The notes below the pieces were generated by a model. That model saw only the letters and a program-made list of their open reading frames with translations. It ran no database searches and had not been told where the DNA came from. A stretch of DNA of 43,692 nucleotides from Actinomycetes bacterium (GTDB lineage: Bacteria; Actinomycetota; Acidimicrobiia; Acidimicrobiales; JAKAOS01): the NCBI GenBank assembly GCA_021795215.1, contig JAJYPS010000009.1, positions 1 to 43,692 of the forward strand, in the 5' to 3' direction. Every line of letters begins with the position of its first letter. Positions within the stretch are counted from its first letter, which is position 1. Shown here piece after piece: positions 35,789-43,692 of this stretch. The translations under genes and the position numbers were made by a program.

Positions 35789-36934
35789 CTAATGGGACGG
35801 TTCCAAGCCGATGCTCGCGACCAGCCCGACCGCCATGAAAGTGTTCACGACCGCCGAGCCACCGTAGCTGACGAGGGGCAGCGGTATGCCGGCCACGGGC
35901 ATTATCCCCATCGTCATGCCGACGTTCTCGAACACGGAGAAGCCCAGCAGCGCAAGCACTCCGGCGGCGCAGAGCCTTCCCAGCCGGTCTCCGCTCCGGG
36001 CCGCCGCTCTCCAGATGCGCCAGGAAAGGATGCTGTAGAGCACCAGCAGGACGCTGCTGCCGAGGAAACCTAGCTGCTCACCCACCGCGGAGAAGATGAA
36101 GTCGGTGGAGAACGCCGGTACGTAACCTCCGGTGATCTCCGATCCCCGGAACAAGCCCTTTCCGGCCAACCCGCCCGAACTGATGGCGTACTTGGACTGC
36201 TGGATGTTGTAGGTGCTGGTGCGAAACGTCGCGTTCGAGTTCTGGTGCAGGAAGCTGGTCAGTCGACTCAACTGGTAGGAGTGGAGCAGGTGCAGCTGCA
36301 GTGCTGCGACCACCGTGGCCAGCCCCAGCAGCACCAGGATCACCAGATGACGGCCCTTCACTCCTCCCACCACCATCACCGCTGCAGAAGTGACCAGCAT
36401 CAGGATCGCCGAGCCGAGGTCGGGTTGCTTGAACACCAGCAGGATCGGCACGACAGCCATGACCACGAGCGCCACCAGCCTCCGTGCCGTGATCCGCTCC
36501 TGCCAACGGTCGATGGCGGCCGTGAGCGCAAGGACCAGCCCCACGCTGGCGAACGCCGACGGTTGCAGCTGGAACGGGCCGATCGAGAACCAGCGCTGCG
36601 ACCCCAACGTCGAGCTGCCCACCGCCATGACGGCCACCAGCGCGACCAGCAGGAACCCGTAGACGATCAGTCCCAGGCGCACCAGCCGTCTGTAACCGAC
36701 GCTCATCGTGAGCAGCATGGCGACCAGGCCCACCACGTCGTACGCGGCCTGATGCACGAAATAGTAGGTGGGACCGATGCCCGCCTGCTGGTTCGGCACC
36801 TTCGTAGCGGAGTAGACGATCAGGCTGCCGTAAGCCGCCAGCGCCAGAGTGACCGCCACGAGCACCAGGTCCAACCGCCGCGCCAAGGCCAGCCACGTCG
36901 GTGTCGGTCTGTCCTGCACCAGAGCCTGCATCAA
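35789..36934 (-). CDS. rodA: Rod shape-determining SEDS protein RodA-like
   Basis: GSQRWFSIGPFQLQPSAFASVGLVLAL, FKQPDLGSAILML, STDFIFSAVGEQLGFLG, GIPLPLVSYGGSAVVNTFMAVGLV. Confidence 0.92.
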   Translation of the reverse strand: MMQALVQDRPTPTWLALARRLDLVLVAVTLALAAYGSLIVYSATKVPNQQAGIGPTYYFVHQAAYDVVGLVAMLLTMSVGYRRLVRLGLIVYGFLLVALVAVMAVGSSTLGSQRWFSIGPFQLQPSAFASVGLVLALTAAIDRWQERITARRLVALVVMAVVPILLVFKQPDLGSAILMLVTSAAVMVVGGVKGRHLVILVLLGLATVVAALQLHLLHSYQLSRLTSFLHQNSNATFRTSTYNIQQSKYAISSGGLAGKGLFRGSEITGGYVPAFSTDFIFSAVGEQLGFLGSSVLLVLYSILSWRIWRAAARSGDRLGRLCAAGVLALLGFSVFENVGMTMGIMPVAGIPLPLVSYGGSAVVNTFMAVGLVASIGLEPSH

Positions 36935-37167
36935 ATCGATTCACCTCGCCTCGGCGTCCACGGGGCGGCACCCGGGACGAACCTCCCCTGGCAGCCGTCC
37001 GAGCTCGGCGGACTGCCACAGTGTGTGCGCAAAACGCACGGACTTCAAGGCGCCTGCCGATCCCGGCCGTTGCCGCGGCTCCAGTCTTACCCATGCGGGA
37101 GAGCGGCGGATGGACCTATCATCGGAAGGAGTTCTCAGCACACTGGCGCAAAGACGAGAGGTTCCCG

Positions 37168-38391
37168 ATGAGCGTGTTCCGGCGGTTCTCCCTCGTGTTC
37201 CAACAGAAGGCCAACGCCGCCCTGGATCGGGTCGAAGACCCGAACGAGGCGCTCGACCTCTCCTACCAGAAGCTGCTCGAGCAGTACCAGCAGGTCCGCC
37301 GGGCAGTGGCGGACGTGCTGACGTCGCAGAAGCGCCTGGAGGGTCAGCAGTCCGCGCTCAAGTCGCAGTACGACAAGTTGCAGGGCCAGGCGCGCCAGGC
37401 GCTGAGCCAAGGGCAGGAGGACCTGGCCCGCACGGCGCTTCAGCGGGCCGACGTGGTGAAGCGCCAGGGCGAGGCGCTGGGTCCTCAGATCACCCAGCTA
37501 CAGACCCAGGAAGGACAGCTGGAGCTGACGGCGCAGAAGCTCCAGGCCCAGGTGGAGGCGTTCCGCACGCAGCGGGAGACGATGAAGGCGCAGTACACCG
37601 CAGCCAAGGCGTCGACCAAGGCGGTGGAGGGCATCAGCGGTATCAGCGAGCAGATGGCGGACGTGTCGCTGATGCTCGACCGGGCGAAGGACAAAGTCTC
37701 CGACATGCAGGCCCGCTCGGCAGCGGTCGGAGAGCTGGCCGACACGGGGTTCCTGGACAATCTTTCGCTCGGAGCCGGGGGCGACGACATCGACGCGCAG
37801 CTCCGCAAGGGCGGCGGGGACGACACGGATCTGCAGCTCGCCGCGATGAAGGCGGAGCTGGGGATCGGGACCGGAGGGTCCACTGCCACGGCACAGGTGA
37901 TGCCGCAGACCAGCATCGGGCCGGCGCAGTCTGCAGCGGAGCGGCCTGCAACGGGGACGCCGGATCAGGGCGGCGCTTGGAACCGGGGCCGGGAGGCGGC
38001 CGTTGCGGCGTCTTCCCGCGGCGGTCCCCCGTCCGAAAGTCCTACAGCGGCCGCCGGGGGAGCAGGTAGCAGCGCAACAGGCGACCGGCCGGGATTGGTG
38101 GTACGTATCGTGGGATTGGGACAGTACGAGGTGCCGGCCTCCATCGGGCCCGCTCTGGACGGGCTGGACGGCGCTCTCAGCAGGGCGGTGGACACCTCGG
38201 ATGACGCCAGCTTCGAGAGCTGCACAGAGGAGCTGACCAAGCTGATCAAAGCGAACGGCAACCAGCTTTCCAAGGGCGACGTCCGCAGCTCCGACCTGAT
38301 AGTTCCCTCGCCGGACATGACGCTCGAGGAAGCCCGGGCACTCCTGTCCACCAAGGGTGACAGGAACGGGGACAACGGCGTGGAGGACTGA
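37168..38391 (+). CDS. pspA: PspA/IM30 protein fused to C-terminal PspAA-like domain
   Basis: MSVFRRFSLVFQQKANAALDRVEDPNEALDLSYQKLLEQYQQVRRAVADV; coiled coil; linker; LVVRIVGLGQYEVPASIGPALDGLDGALSRAVDTSDDASFESCTEELTKLIKANGNQLSKGDVRSSDLIVPSPDMTLEEARALLS. Confidence 0.9.
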   Translation: MSVFRRFSLVFQQKANAALDRVEDPNEALDLSYQKLLEQYQQVRRAVADVLTSQKRLEGQQSALKSQYDKLQGQARQALSQGQEDLARTALQRADVVKRQGEALGPQITQLQTQEGQLELTAQKLQAQVEAFRTQRETMKAQYTAAKASTKAVEGISGISEQMADVSLMLDRAKDKVSDMQARSAAVGELADTGFLDNLSLGAGGDDIDAQLRKGGGDDTDLQLAAMKAELGIGTGGSTATAQVMPQTSIGPAQSAAERPATGTPDQGGAWNRGREAAVAASSRGGPPSESPTAAAGGAGSSATGDRPGLVVRIVGLGQYEVPASIGPALDGLDGALSRAVDTSDDASFESCTEELTKLIKANGNQLSKGDVRSSDLIVPSPDMTLEEARALLSTKGDRNGDNGVED

Positions 38392-38439
38392 TCGGGCCCC
38401 TGGTCCGTCCGCTCGCCCGATGTGCCGGCGTCGCGCCGC

Positions 38440-39333
38440 TCAGCCCGCTGTGCCGGCCTCGCGCTTCGACTTCTCCGTCCTCTCGTATATCGCCAGTACC
38501 GCCGGTGAGCGGCCCAACAGGAACACGCCGGCCAGAGCGGCCACGGCCCCCACCGATTCTCCGGCCGCCCGCAGCGGCGCCAACGCGAAGTGCTCCCCGA
38601 AAGCGAGCGTGCCGATCAGGACGGCCACGCTCGGCTCCAGCGAGTCGATGATCGGCAGCGAGATGGCGAGTGGGCCAGCCTGAAAGGCGCTCTGAGCCAA
38701 CAGGAACCCGAGCGGAGCGACGACCGCCAGGGCGTAGGGCTGCCAGTGGAGGAGCATGTTGAGGATCCCACGACCCAACAGGTACATGGTGGTCTTGGTC
38801 AGTACCGACATCAGGGCGAAGCTGATACCGGCCCCTGCTGCCAGCAGCGCCGCCCGACGCGGCGATTCCGGTCCCCGGGCCACCGCTATCACCGCCGCTA
38901 TCGCTGCTCCCCCGGCCCCCAGCACTACCAGCCATACGTCCGTCGAAGGCATCGGCCGGCCGCCGGTCGGCGACGCGGACAGAAGAAACAGCGCCACGCC
39001 TGCGGCGGTCGACGCAGCGCCGCCCAACTCCCGCAGCCCCAGGCGGGCGCCTTTCGACCGGATCGCAAAAGGGAGCGCGAACACCAGCTCGGTCACGATG
39101 ATCGGCTGCACGACACCGACACTCCCGTAGGCGAGCGCCGCCGCCTGGAGGCCGTACGAACCCATGCCGACGGCAAACCCCGCGATCCATACCGGTCGCC
39201 TCACCAAGTCGAGGATGAGCCTGGGGCTCATGCTCTCCCCCTCCGGAGCGGCCCTGGCAGAGCGCTGCTGAAGTATCGCTGCGGCCGCGAAGGACAGCGC
39301 TGCCATCAGTGCCAGCGGTATGGCGACCAGCAC
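38440..39333 (-). CDS. DMT (EamA/NIPA-like) superfamily transporter 2
   Basis: MLVAIPLALMAALSFAAAAILQQRSARAAPEGE...; GTG start overlaps GT stop by 1 bp. Confidence 0.87.
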   Translation of the reverse strand: MLVAIPLALMAALSFAAAAILQQRSARAAPEGESMSPRLILDLVRRPVWIAGFAVGMGSYGLQAAALAYGSVGVVQPIIVTELVFALPFAIRSKGARLGLRELGGAASTAAGVALFLLSASPTGGRPMPSTDVWLVVLGAGGAAIAAVIAVARGPESPRRAALLAAGAGISFALMSVLTKTTMYLLGRGILNMLLHWQPYALAVVAPLGFLLAQSAFQAGPLAISLPIIDSLEPSVAVLIGTLAFGEHFALAPLRAAGESVGAVAALAGVFLLGRSPAVLAIYERTEKSKREAGTAG

Positions 39334-40667
39334 TAGTCGAGACGCTGGGGGCGGTACCAGCCGCGGTCGGCGGAGGGCGAGCCGCGGCCCACCACCGCCG
39401 GGGTCATCGCCGGTGCAGCAACTGCTCCATTTGGGACGGATTCCGGGCCACTTTGGACGGATTCCGGGCCACTTTGGACGGATTCCGGGCCGAGCGAGTC
39501 GAGTGCCGGAGAGCGGTCTGTCCCGGGGACGGCCGGCACCGCGGAGGCGACCACGGAGGCGGCATCCTGACGGAACAGCGCTGTGCCGGCGGCAACCAGA
39601 CGATCCCGCAACGGGTCGCCTGGTCGGCAGAGCTGGTCCAAGCGCCCGAGCAGGTCCGCGTGATCCCGCGCCAGGACCGACACACCAGCCCGGTGCATCC
39701 GCTCCGCGTTGTCACGGCCGTGGCCGGGGATCGGCCTGTAGGTGACCACCGGCACGCCGGCCGACATCGCCTCTGCCGCCGTCAGGCCGCCTGCGTTCTC
39801 TACCAGGACGTCCGAAGCGGCCATGAGCCCCGCCATGTCCTCGACCCAACCGAGAGCGACACCTCCGGTTGCCGACAGCCTGGCCCGCAGCGCCCGGTCG
39901 TGACCGCAGACCGCCACAGGGACGAACCTGCCACTGCTCGCGAGCAGCCGCGTGGTCCCCGCCACGTCGCCGACCGTCCACGAGCCTGCGACGACCAGGG
40001 CGACCCGTGCATCGGCAGGGATGCCCAGCTCCGCTCGTTTCGCCTGCCGCCCGGCCTGTGCACGACGTCCGAAGTCGGAGCGCACGACCGGACCGGTCAC
40101 CACTGCCCGCGCACCGGTCCGTTCCGTCGCCCGCTTGGCCGAGCCCTGGTCGACACACAGGAAGAGGCTGCTGCCGGGGTGCAGCCAGAGGTCGTGAGCC
40201 GCGAAGTCGGTCACGAAGGTGATCGCCGGGACATCGACCTGGCCGGACAGGACCAGCTCTCCGGCGGCCCGTGCGGCCAGGTGGTAAGTGGACACGACCA
40301 CGTCCGGCCGAACCCGTTCGACGACTCGCCGCAGAGAGGGCAGAGCTGCACGCACGACCGGGCTCACCTTCTCGTGGCGCTCCCCGCTGCTGAAGAAGAA
40401 CGTCCTGTAGATCAGTTCGTAGCCGGCGGGCAGGTGGTCCAACAGGCCTTCGTAGAAGCGGCGCAGCGCCGGGCCGAGCCGCCAGGGCAGCAGCGCCAGG
40501 AAGTCCACCCGCACCGTCTCGAAGCCCAGGGCACCGAGCCTGCGAGCCATCTCCTCGGCAACTCCGTCGTGTCCACCCCCCATGCTGGCCGACAGGATCA
40601 ACGCTCGACGCGGCGCCCCGGAGCCGGCAACGCAGCCAGCCGGCAGGATCGCTGATTTCCTGGGCAT
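39333..40667 (-). CDS. MGDG-synthase-type GT28 glycosyltransferase 2
   Basis: RALILSASMGGGHDGVAEEMARRLGALGFETVRVDFLALLPWRLGPALRRFYEGLL, LMAASDVLVENAGGLTAAEAMSAGVPVVTYRPIPGHGRDNAERM. Confidence 0.9.
   Translation of the reverse strand: MPRKSAILPAGCVAGSGAPRRALILSASMGGGHDGVAEEMARRLGALGFETVRVDFLALLPWRLGPALRRFYEGLLDHLPAGYELIYRTFFFSSGERHEKVSPVVRAALPSLRRVVERVRPDVVVSTYHLAARAAGELVLSGQVDVPAITFVTDFAAHDLWLHPGSSLFLCVDQGSAKRATERTGARAVVTGPVVRSDFGRRAQAGRQAKRAELGIPADARVALVVAGSWTVGDVAGTTRLLASSGRFVPVAVCGHDRALRARLSATGGVALGWVEDMAGLMAASDVLVENAGGLTAAEAMSAGVPVVTYRPIPGHGRDNAERMHRAGVSVLARDHADLLGRLDQLCRPGDPLRDRLVAAGTALFRQDAASVVASAVPAVPGTDRSPALDSLGPESVQSGPESVQSGPESVPNGAVAAPAMTPAVVGRGSPSADRGWYRPQRLD
39434..39491. repeat. 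21-bp tandem repeat, about 2.8 copies, in GT28-2 C-terminus
   Basis: ggacggattccgggccacttt at 39434, 39455, partial 39476 (ESVQSGP units). Confidence 0.95.
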
Positions 40668-40686
40668 GCCCCAGCTACGTTCCCAT

Positions 40687-40766
40687 GCCTCCTGCCGCTC
40701 AACCGCGCCTGTTGCGGCACGATCGTGCCTCCTGCCGCTCAACCGCGCCTGTTGCGGCACGATCGT
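40687..40766. repeat. Exact 40-bp tandem duplication just upstream of GT28-2
   Basis: gcctcctgccgctcaaccgcgcctgttgcggcacgatcgt at 40687 and 40727. Confidence 0.97.
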
Positions 40767-40877
40767 GGCCAAGTCGGGAGCCGCCAACGGCCTACGGCGC
40801 AGGGACACGGCGCAGGGACGCGATGAGGGCGCATTTGCTGACAGTTTCCGGGTGTCGGAAGGGGGAATCTTGGTTGC

Positions 40878-41807
40878 ATGGCGCTGACGCTCGCGTTGTG
40901 CTCCGCGTTCCTGTACGCCCTCGGCTGGGTGCTGCAGTACACCGAGGCGGCGGCAGACCGTGCGCCGCCATCGCTGTCGCCCATGCTGCTGGGGCGTCTG
41001 GTCCGCCGCCCCAGATGGCTGGCGGGGATAGGCGCCATGGTCGGCGGCAACGTGTGCCAAGCTGTGGCTCTGAGCACGGGGAGCCTCGCGGTGGTGGAGC
41101 CGGCGCTCATGGCGTCGCTTCCTTTCGGCCTGGGACTGGGCGCGCTGTGGACCCGCCAGCGGCTGCGGATGCCCGAATGGATCGCCGCCATCTCGGTCAG
41201 CTCGGGACTTGCACTGTTCCTCGTGGTGGGGGCGCCGACGGGAGGAGCGGTGAATGCACCGCTGCAGGAGTGGGGCGAGGTGATGGGGTCCGTGGCGGCT
41301 CTGAGCATCGGGATGCTGCTGCTCGGAAGGCGCGTGGACAGGAGGGCCAGGGCAGCGCTGTTCGCCTCCAGTGCCGGGGTGGTGTTCGGCCTGCAGGACG
41401 CGTTGACCAAGTCCGCCCTGGGATCCTCGAGCCTGCACCCCCTGTCGCTGGTGACCACGTGGCAGCCGTACGTGGTGGTGCTCTGCGCCCTCTACGGGCT
41501 ACTCCTCGCCCAGGACGCCTACAAGTCCGCGCCGCTCCCGGTGACCCTGCCTCCGCTCACCATCCTGGAGCCCGTGGCGGGTGTGGTCATCGGGGCGGCC
41601 GCATTCGAGGAGCACCTACGGACCTCCGGCCTGGCTCCACTATGGGAGGCGGTCGGCATCGTGGCTATGGTGGTCGGCGGGGTGGCTCTGGCACGGTGCC
41701 CCGTGGTCGTCGGTCAAGCTCGGCAGTGCAGGGTGTCCGGGCTCGGCCTGGATGGCTCGGGCCGCCCGCGGTCGCACGATGCGCAGCACCGACCGGACCT
41801 CCGTTAG
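40878..41807 (+). CDS. DMT (EamA/NIPA-like) superfamily transporter 3
   Basis: MALTLALCSAFLYALGWVLQYTEAAADRAPPSLSPMLLGRLVRRPRWLAGIG...; aligns with DMT 1 and 2. Confidence 0.87.
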   Translation: MALTLALCSAFLYALGWVLQYTEAAADRAPPSLSPMLLGRLVRRPRWLAGIGAMVGGNVCQAVALSTGSLAVVEPALMASLPFGLGLGALWTRQRLRMPEWIAAISVSSGLALFLVVGAPTGGAVNAPLQEWGEVMGSVAALSIGMLLLGRRVDRRARAALFASSAGVVFGLQDALTKSALGSSSLHPLSLVTTWQPYVVVLCALYGLLLAQDAYKSAPLPVTLPPLTILEPVAGVVIGAAAFEEHLRTSGLAPLWEAVGIVAMVVGGVALARCPVVVGQARQCRVSGLGLDGSGRPRSHDAQHRPDLR

Positions 41808-41840
41808 CACTGTGGCGGACTCTCGAAGGAAGCGGCGCCT

Positions 41841-43295
41841 ATGCACGAGTACGACCGGCTGTTCATAGGCGGCGACTGGGTCAGGCCTTGCGGCACGGGG
41901 AAGCTGAACGTGGTGTCGCCGCACTCGCTCCAAGTCGTCGGGTCGGTCCCGCGGGCGGAGATGGCCGACTTGGAGCAGGCGGTCTCCGCTGCGAGGGAGG
42001 CGTTCGACGACGGGCCGTGGCCCAGGACTCCGCCCGAGGAGCGTGCGGCCGCGGTGGCACGGTTCAGCGACGTCTACTCCAAACGCACGGCGGAACTGGC
42101 GGGCCTGATCACCTCGGAGGTGGGCTCCCCGATCTCGTTCTCTCGACTGGCGCAGGGGTTGGCGCCGTGGATGATGCTGGAGTCGTTCCTGAAGGCAGCG
42201 AAGGAGCACCCATGGGAGCAGGACCGGCGCGGCACGCTCGGCAACAGGATCGTCGTGCTGCGGGAACCGGTGGGAGTGGTGGGAGCGATAGTGCCGTGGA
42301 ACATGCCGCAGTTCCTGGCGATGTCCAAGCTGGCGCCGGCGCTGCTGGCAGGGTGCACCGTCGTGCTGAAGCCGCCGCCGGAGGCAGCTCTGGACTCTAT
42401 GGTGATGGCGGAGGCGCTGTCGGAGGCTGCTCTGCCTCCAGGGGTGGTCAGCATCGTACCCGGCGGCGCCTCGCTCGGAGAGGCGCTGGTCCACCACCCT
42501 CGTGTCGACAAGATAGCTTTCACCGGTTCGACCGCCGTGGGAAGGACCATCGCGGGTGCCTGCGGGGCGCAACTGAAGCGCTGCACTCTCGAGCTGGGTG
42601 GCAAATCGGCCGCGATAGTCCTCGACGACGCCGACTTGGACCGGACCGCCGACGGCCTGAGGTTCGCTTCGCTCATGAACAACGGTCAGGCGTGCGTCGC
42701 CCACAGCCGCATCCTGGCGCCTCGCAGCCGGTACGGCGAAGTGGTGGACGCTGTGGCTTCGATGGTCGGATCCCTGGTGGTGGGCGATCCGGCCGACCCG
42801 GCCACCGCCGTGGGACCTCTGGCGACGGCAGCGCAGAGGCAGCGTGTCGAGCGGTACGTCCAACTGGGTGGAGACGAGGGCGCCCGGCTGGTTCTCGGGG
42901 GCACAGGGATGCCGGAAGGCCTGGAACGAGGCTGGTACGTGAAGCCGACGCTGTTCGCCGACGCCGACAACCACATGACCGTCGCCCGGGAGGAGATCTT
43001 CGGGCCGGTGCTGGTGGTCATCCCCTACATCGACGACGCCGACGCGGTCCGGATCGCCAACGACAGCCCTTACGGCCTGGCCGGGTCGGTGTGGACGGAG
43101 GACACCGCCAGGGCGATCGACGTTGCCAAGAAGGTGCGATCCGGCACATTTGGGATCAACAACTACATGATGGACTTCACAGCCCCCTTCGGAGGTTACA
43201 GATCCTCGGGAATCGGCCGGGAGCTCGGGCCGGAGGGGTTGGACCAGTACGTGGAGCTCAAGTCGGTCGTCACCCTCGAGTCGGTCGTCAGCTAG
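41841..43295 (+). CDS. Aldehyde dehydrogenase family protein
   Basis: VGAIVPWNMPQFLAMSKLAPALLAGCTVVLKPPPEA, ELGGKSAAIVLDDADL, NNGQACVAHSRI, EEIFGPVLVVIPY. Confidence 0.96.
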   Translation: MHEYDRLFIGGDWVRPCGTGKLNVVSPHSLQVVGSVPRAEMADLEQAVSAAREAFDDGPWPRTPPEERAAAVARFSDVYSKRTAELAGLITSEVGSPISFSRLAQGLAPWMMLESFLKAAKEHPWEQDRRGTLGNRIVVLREPVGVVGAIVPWNMPQFLAMSKLAPALLAGCTVVLKPPPEAALDSMVMAEALSEAALPPGVVSIVPGGASLGEALVHHPRVDKIAFTGSTAVGRTIAGACGAQLKRCTLELGGKSAAIVLDDADLDRTADGLRFASLMNNGQACVAHSRILAPRSRYGEVVDAVASMVGSLVVGDPADPATAVGPLATAAQRQRVERYVQLGGDEGARLVLGGTGMPEGLERGWYVKPTLFADADNHMTVAREEIFGPVLVVIPYIDDADAVRIANDSPYGLAGSVWTEDTARAIDVAKKVRSGTFGINNYMMDFTAPFGGYRSSGIGRELGPEGLDQYVELKSVVTLESVVS

Positions 43296-43692
43296 GCCTG
43301 GCAGCCTCGCCGGGTGCCGGAGGAGTGGCCCGGGCGTCCCCGCTCCCGGCGTTCCCTCTCCCCGCGACGAGCCGGCCATTCGGAGGGAGCTGGTGGCCGT
43401 CGCCGTCAGGGCCGGGGATGAGCAGTCGGAACTCGCTTCCCCTCCCGGGCTGGCTGTCCACTTCCACATGGCCGCCCAGTGCCAGCGCCGCCCTGCGGAC
43501 GAGCGCCAAGCCGATGCCGAACCCGCCGGTGGCACGCGACCGCGCCTCGTCCACTCTGTACAGCCGGTCGAAGATCCGCTCCAGGTGCTCCGGGTCTATG
43601 CCGATCCCATTGTCCCGCACCTTGATCTCCACCTGGTCACCCCGGGGTCCGGCCACGACCTCCACCCGGCCACCCTCGGGCGTGTAACGGAT
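43288..43692 (-). CDS. Sensor histidine kinase C-terminal HATPase domain (5' end outside window)
   Basis: IRYTPEGGRVEVVAGPRGDQVEIKVRDNGIGIDPEHLERIFDRLYRVDEARSRATGGFGIGLALVRR; ORF open at window edge. Confidence 0.92.
   Translation of the reverse strand: MRYTPEGGRVEVVAGPRGDQVEIKVRDNGIGIDPEHLERIFDRLYRVDEARSRATGGFGIGLALVRRAALALGGHVEVDSQPGRGSEFRLLIPGPDGDGHQLPPNGRLVAGRGNAGSGDARATPPAPGEAARPS

Noticed and set aside
36935-37167. gtgcgcaaaacgcac mini-hairpin in rodA/pspA spacer as a regulatory RNA
   Set aside because: Five-bp stem only; no further supporting structure.
40685-43687. 1000-aa plus-strand ORF across DMT3 and ALDH
   Set aside because: Out-of-frame Gly/Arg-rich shadow; real genes lie in another frame.
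35-43692. tRNA, rRNA, prophage, transposon or toxin-antitoxin loci
   Set aside because: No tRNA-like cloverleaf, transposase, integrase or TA-like gene pair recognised while reading the window.

Overview
High-GC actinobacterial-type chromosomal segment (mycothiol synthase present, apparently Acidimicrobiia-like, not verified). Densely coding, with no tRNA/rRNA, CRISPR array, phage or transposase recognised. Left to right: histidine operon hisD-C-B-H-A-F (-); MgtE-N/CBS protein plus an NRAMP-family transporter with an altered metal site; Fur-family regulator coupled to an HGITPDEH transporter behind a three-iteron operator; nth / LMW-PTP / fructosamine-kinase / aldo-keto reductase operon divergent from mshD; VIT/CCC1 protein; rlmN; menG-menF; FMN alpha-hydroxy-acid dehydrogenase; Ser/Thr kinase with His-rich tail; mobA; alpha/beta hydrolase; envelope glycolipid-like cluster (DMT transporter, GT28 fused to a degenerate deacetylase-like domain, active-type deacetylase, polyprenol-P-mannose synthase, LPG-synthase-TM protein); ppk-ppx; two SEDS proteins around a DUF151 nuclease; PspA-PspAA fusion; second GT28/DMT module; aldehyde dehydrogenase; partial histidine kinase. 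Best leads: (1) a MgtE-N/CBS regulator paired with an NRAMP lacking the canonical Met/Asn ligands; (2) a recurrent GT28 + DMT partnership (2 GTs, 3 DMTs) with a pseudo-deacetylase fusion; (3) a candidate protein-deglycation operon; (4) many young tandem duplications at gene borders, all codon-multiples inside genes and mostly not outside; (5) a repeated TAnnnT-N7-RTG leaderless promoter signature. All functional statements are inferences from reading translations; no database search was run.
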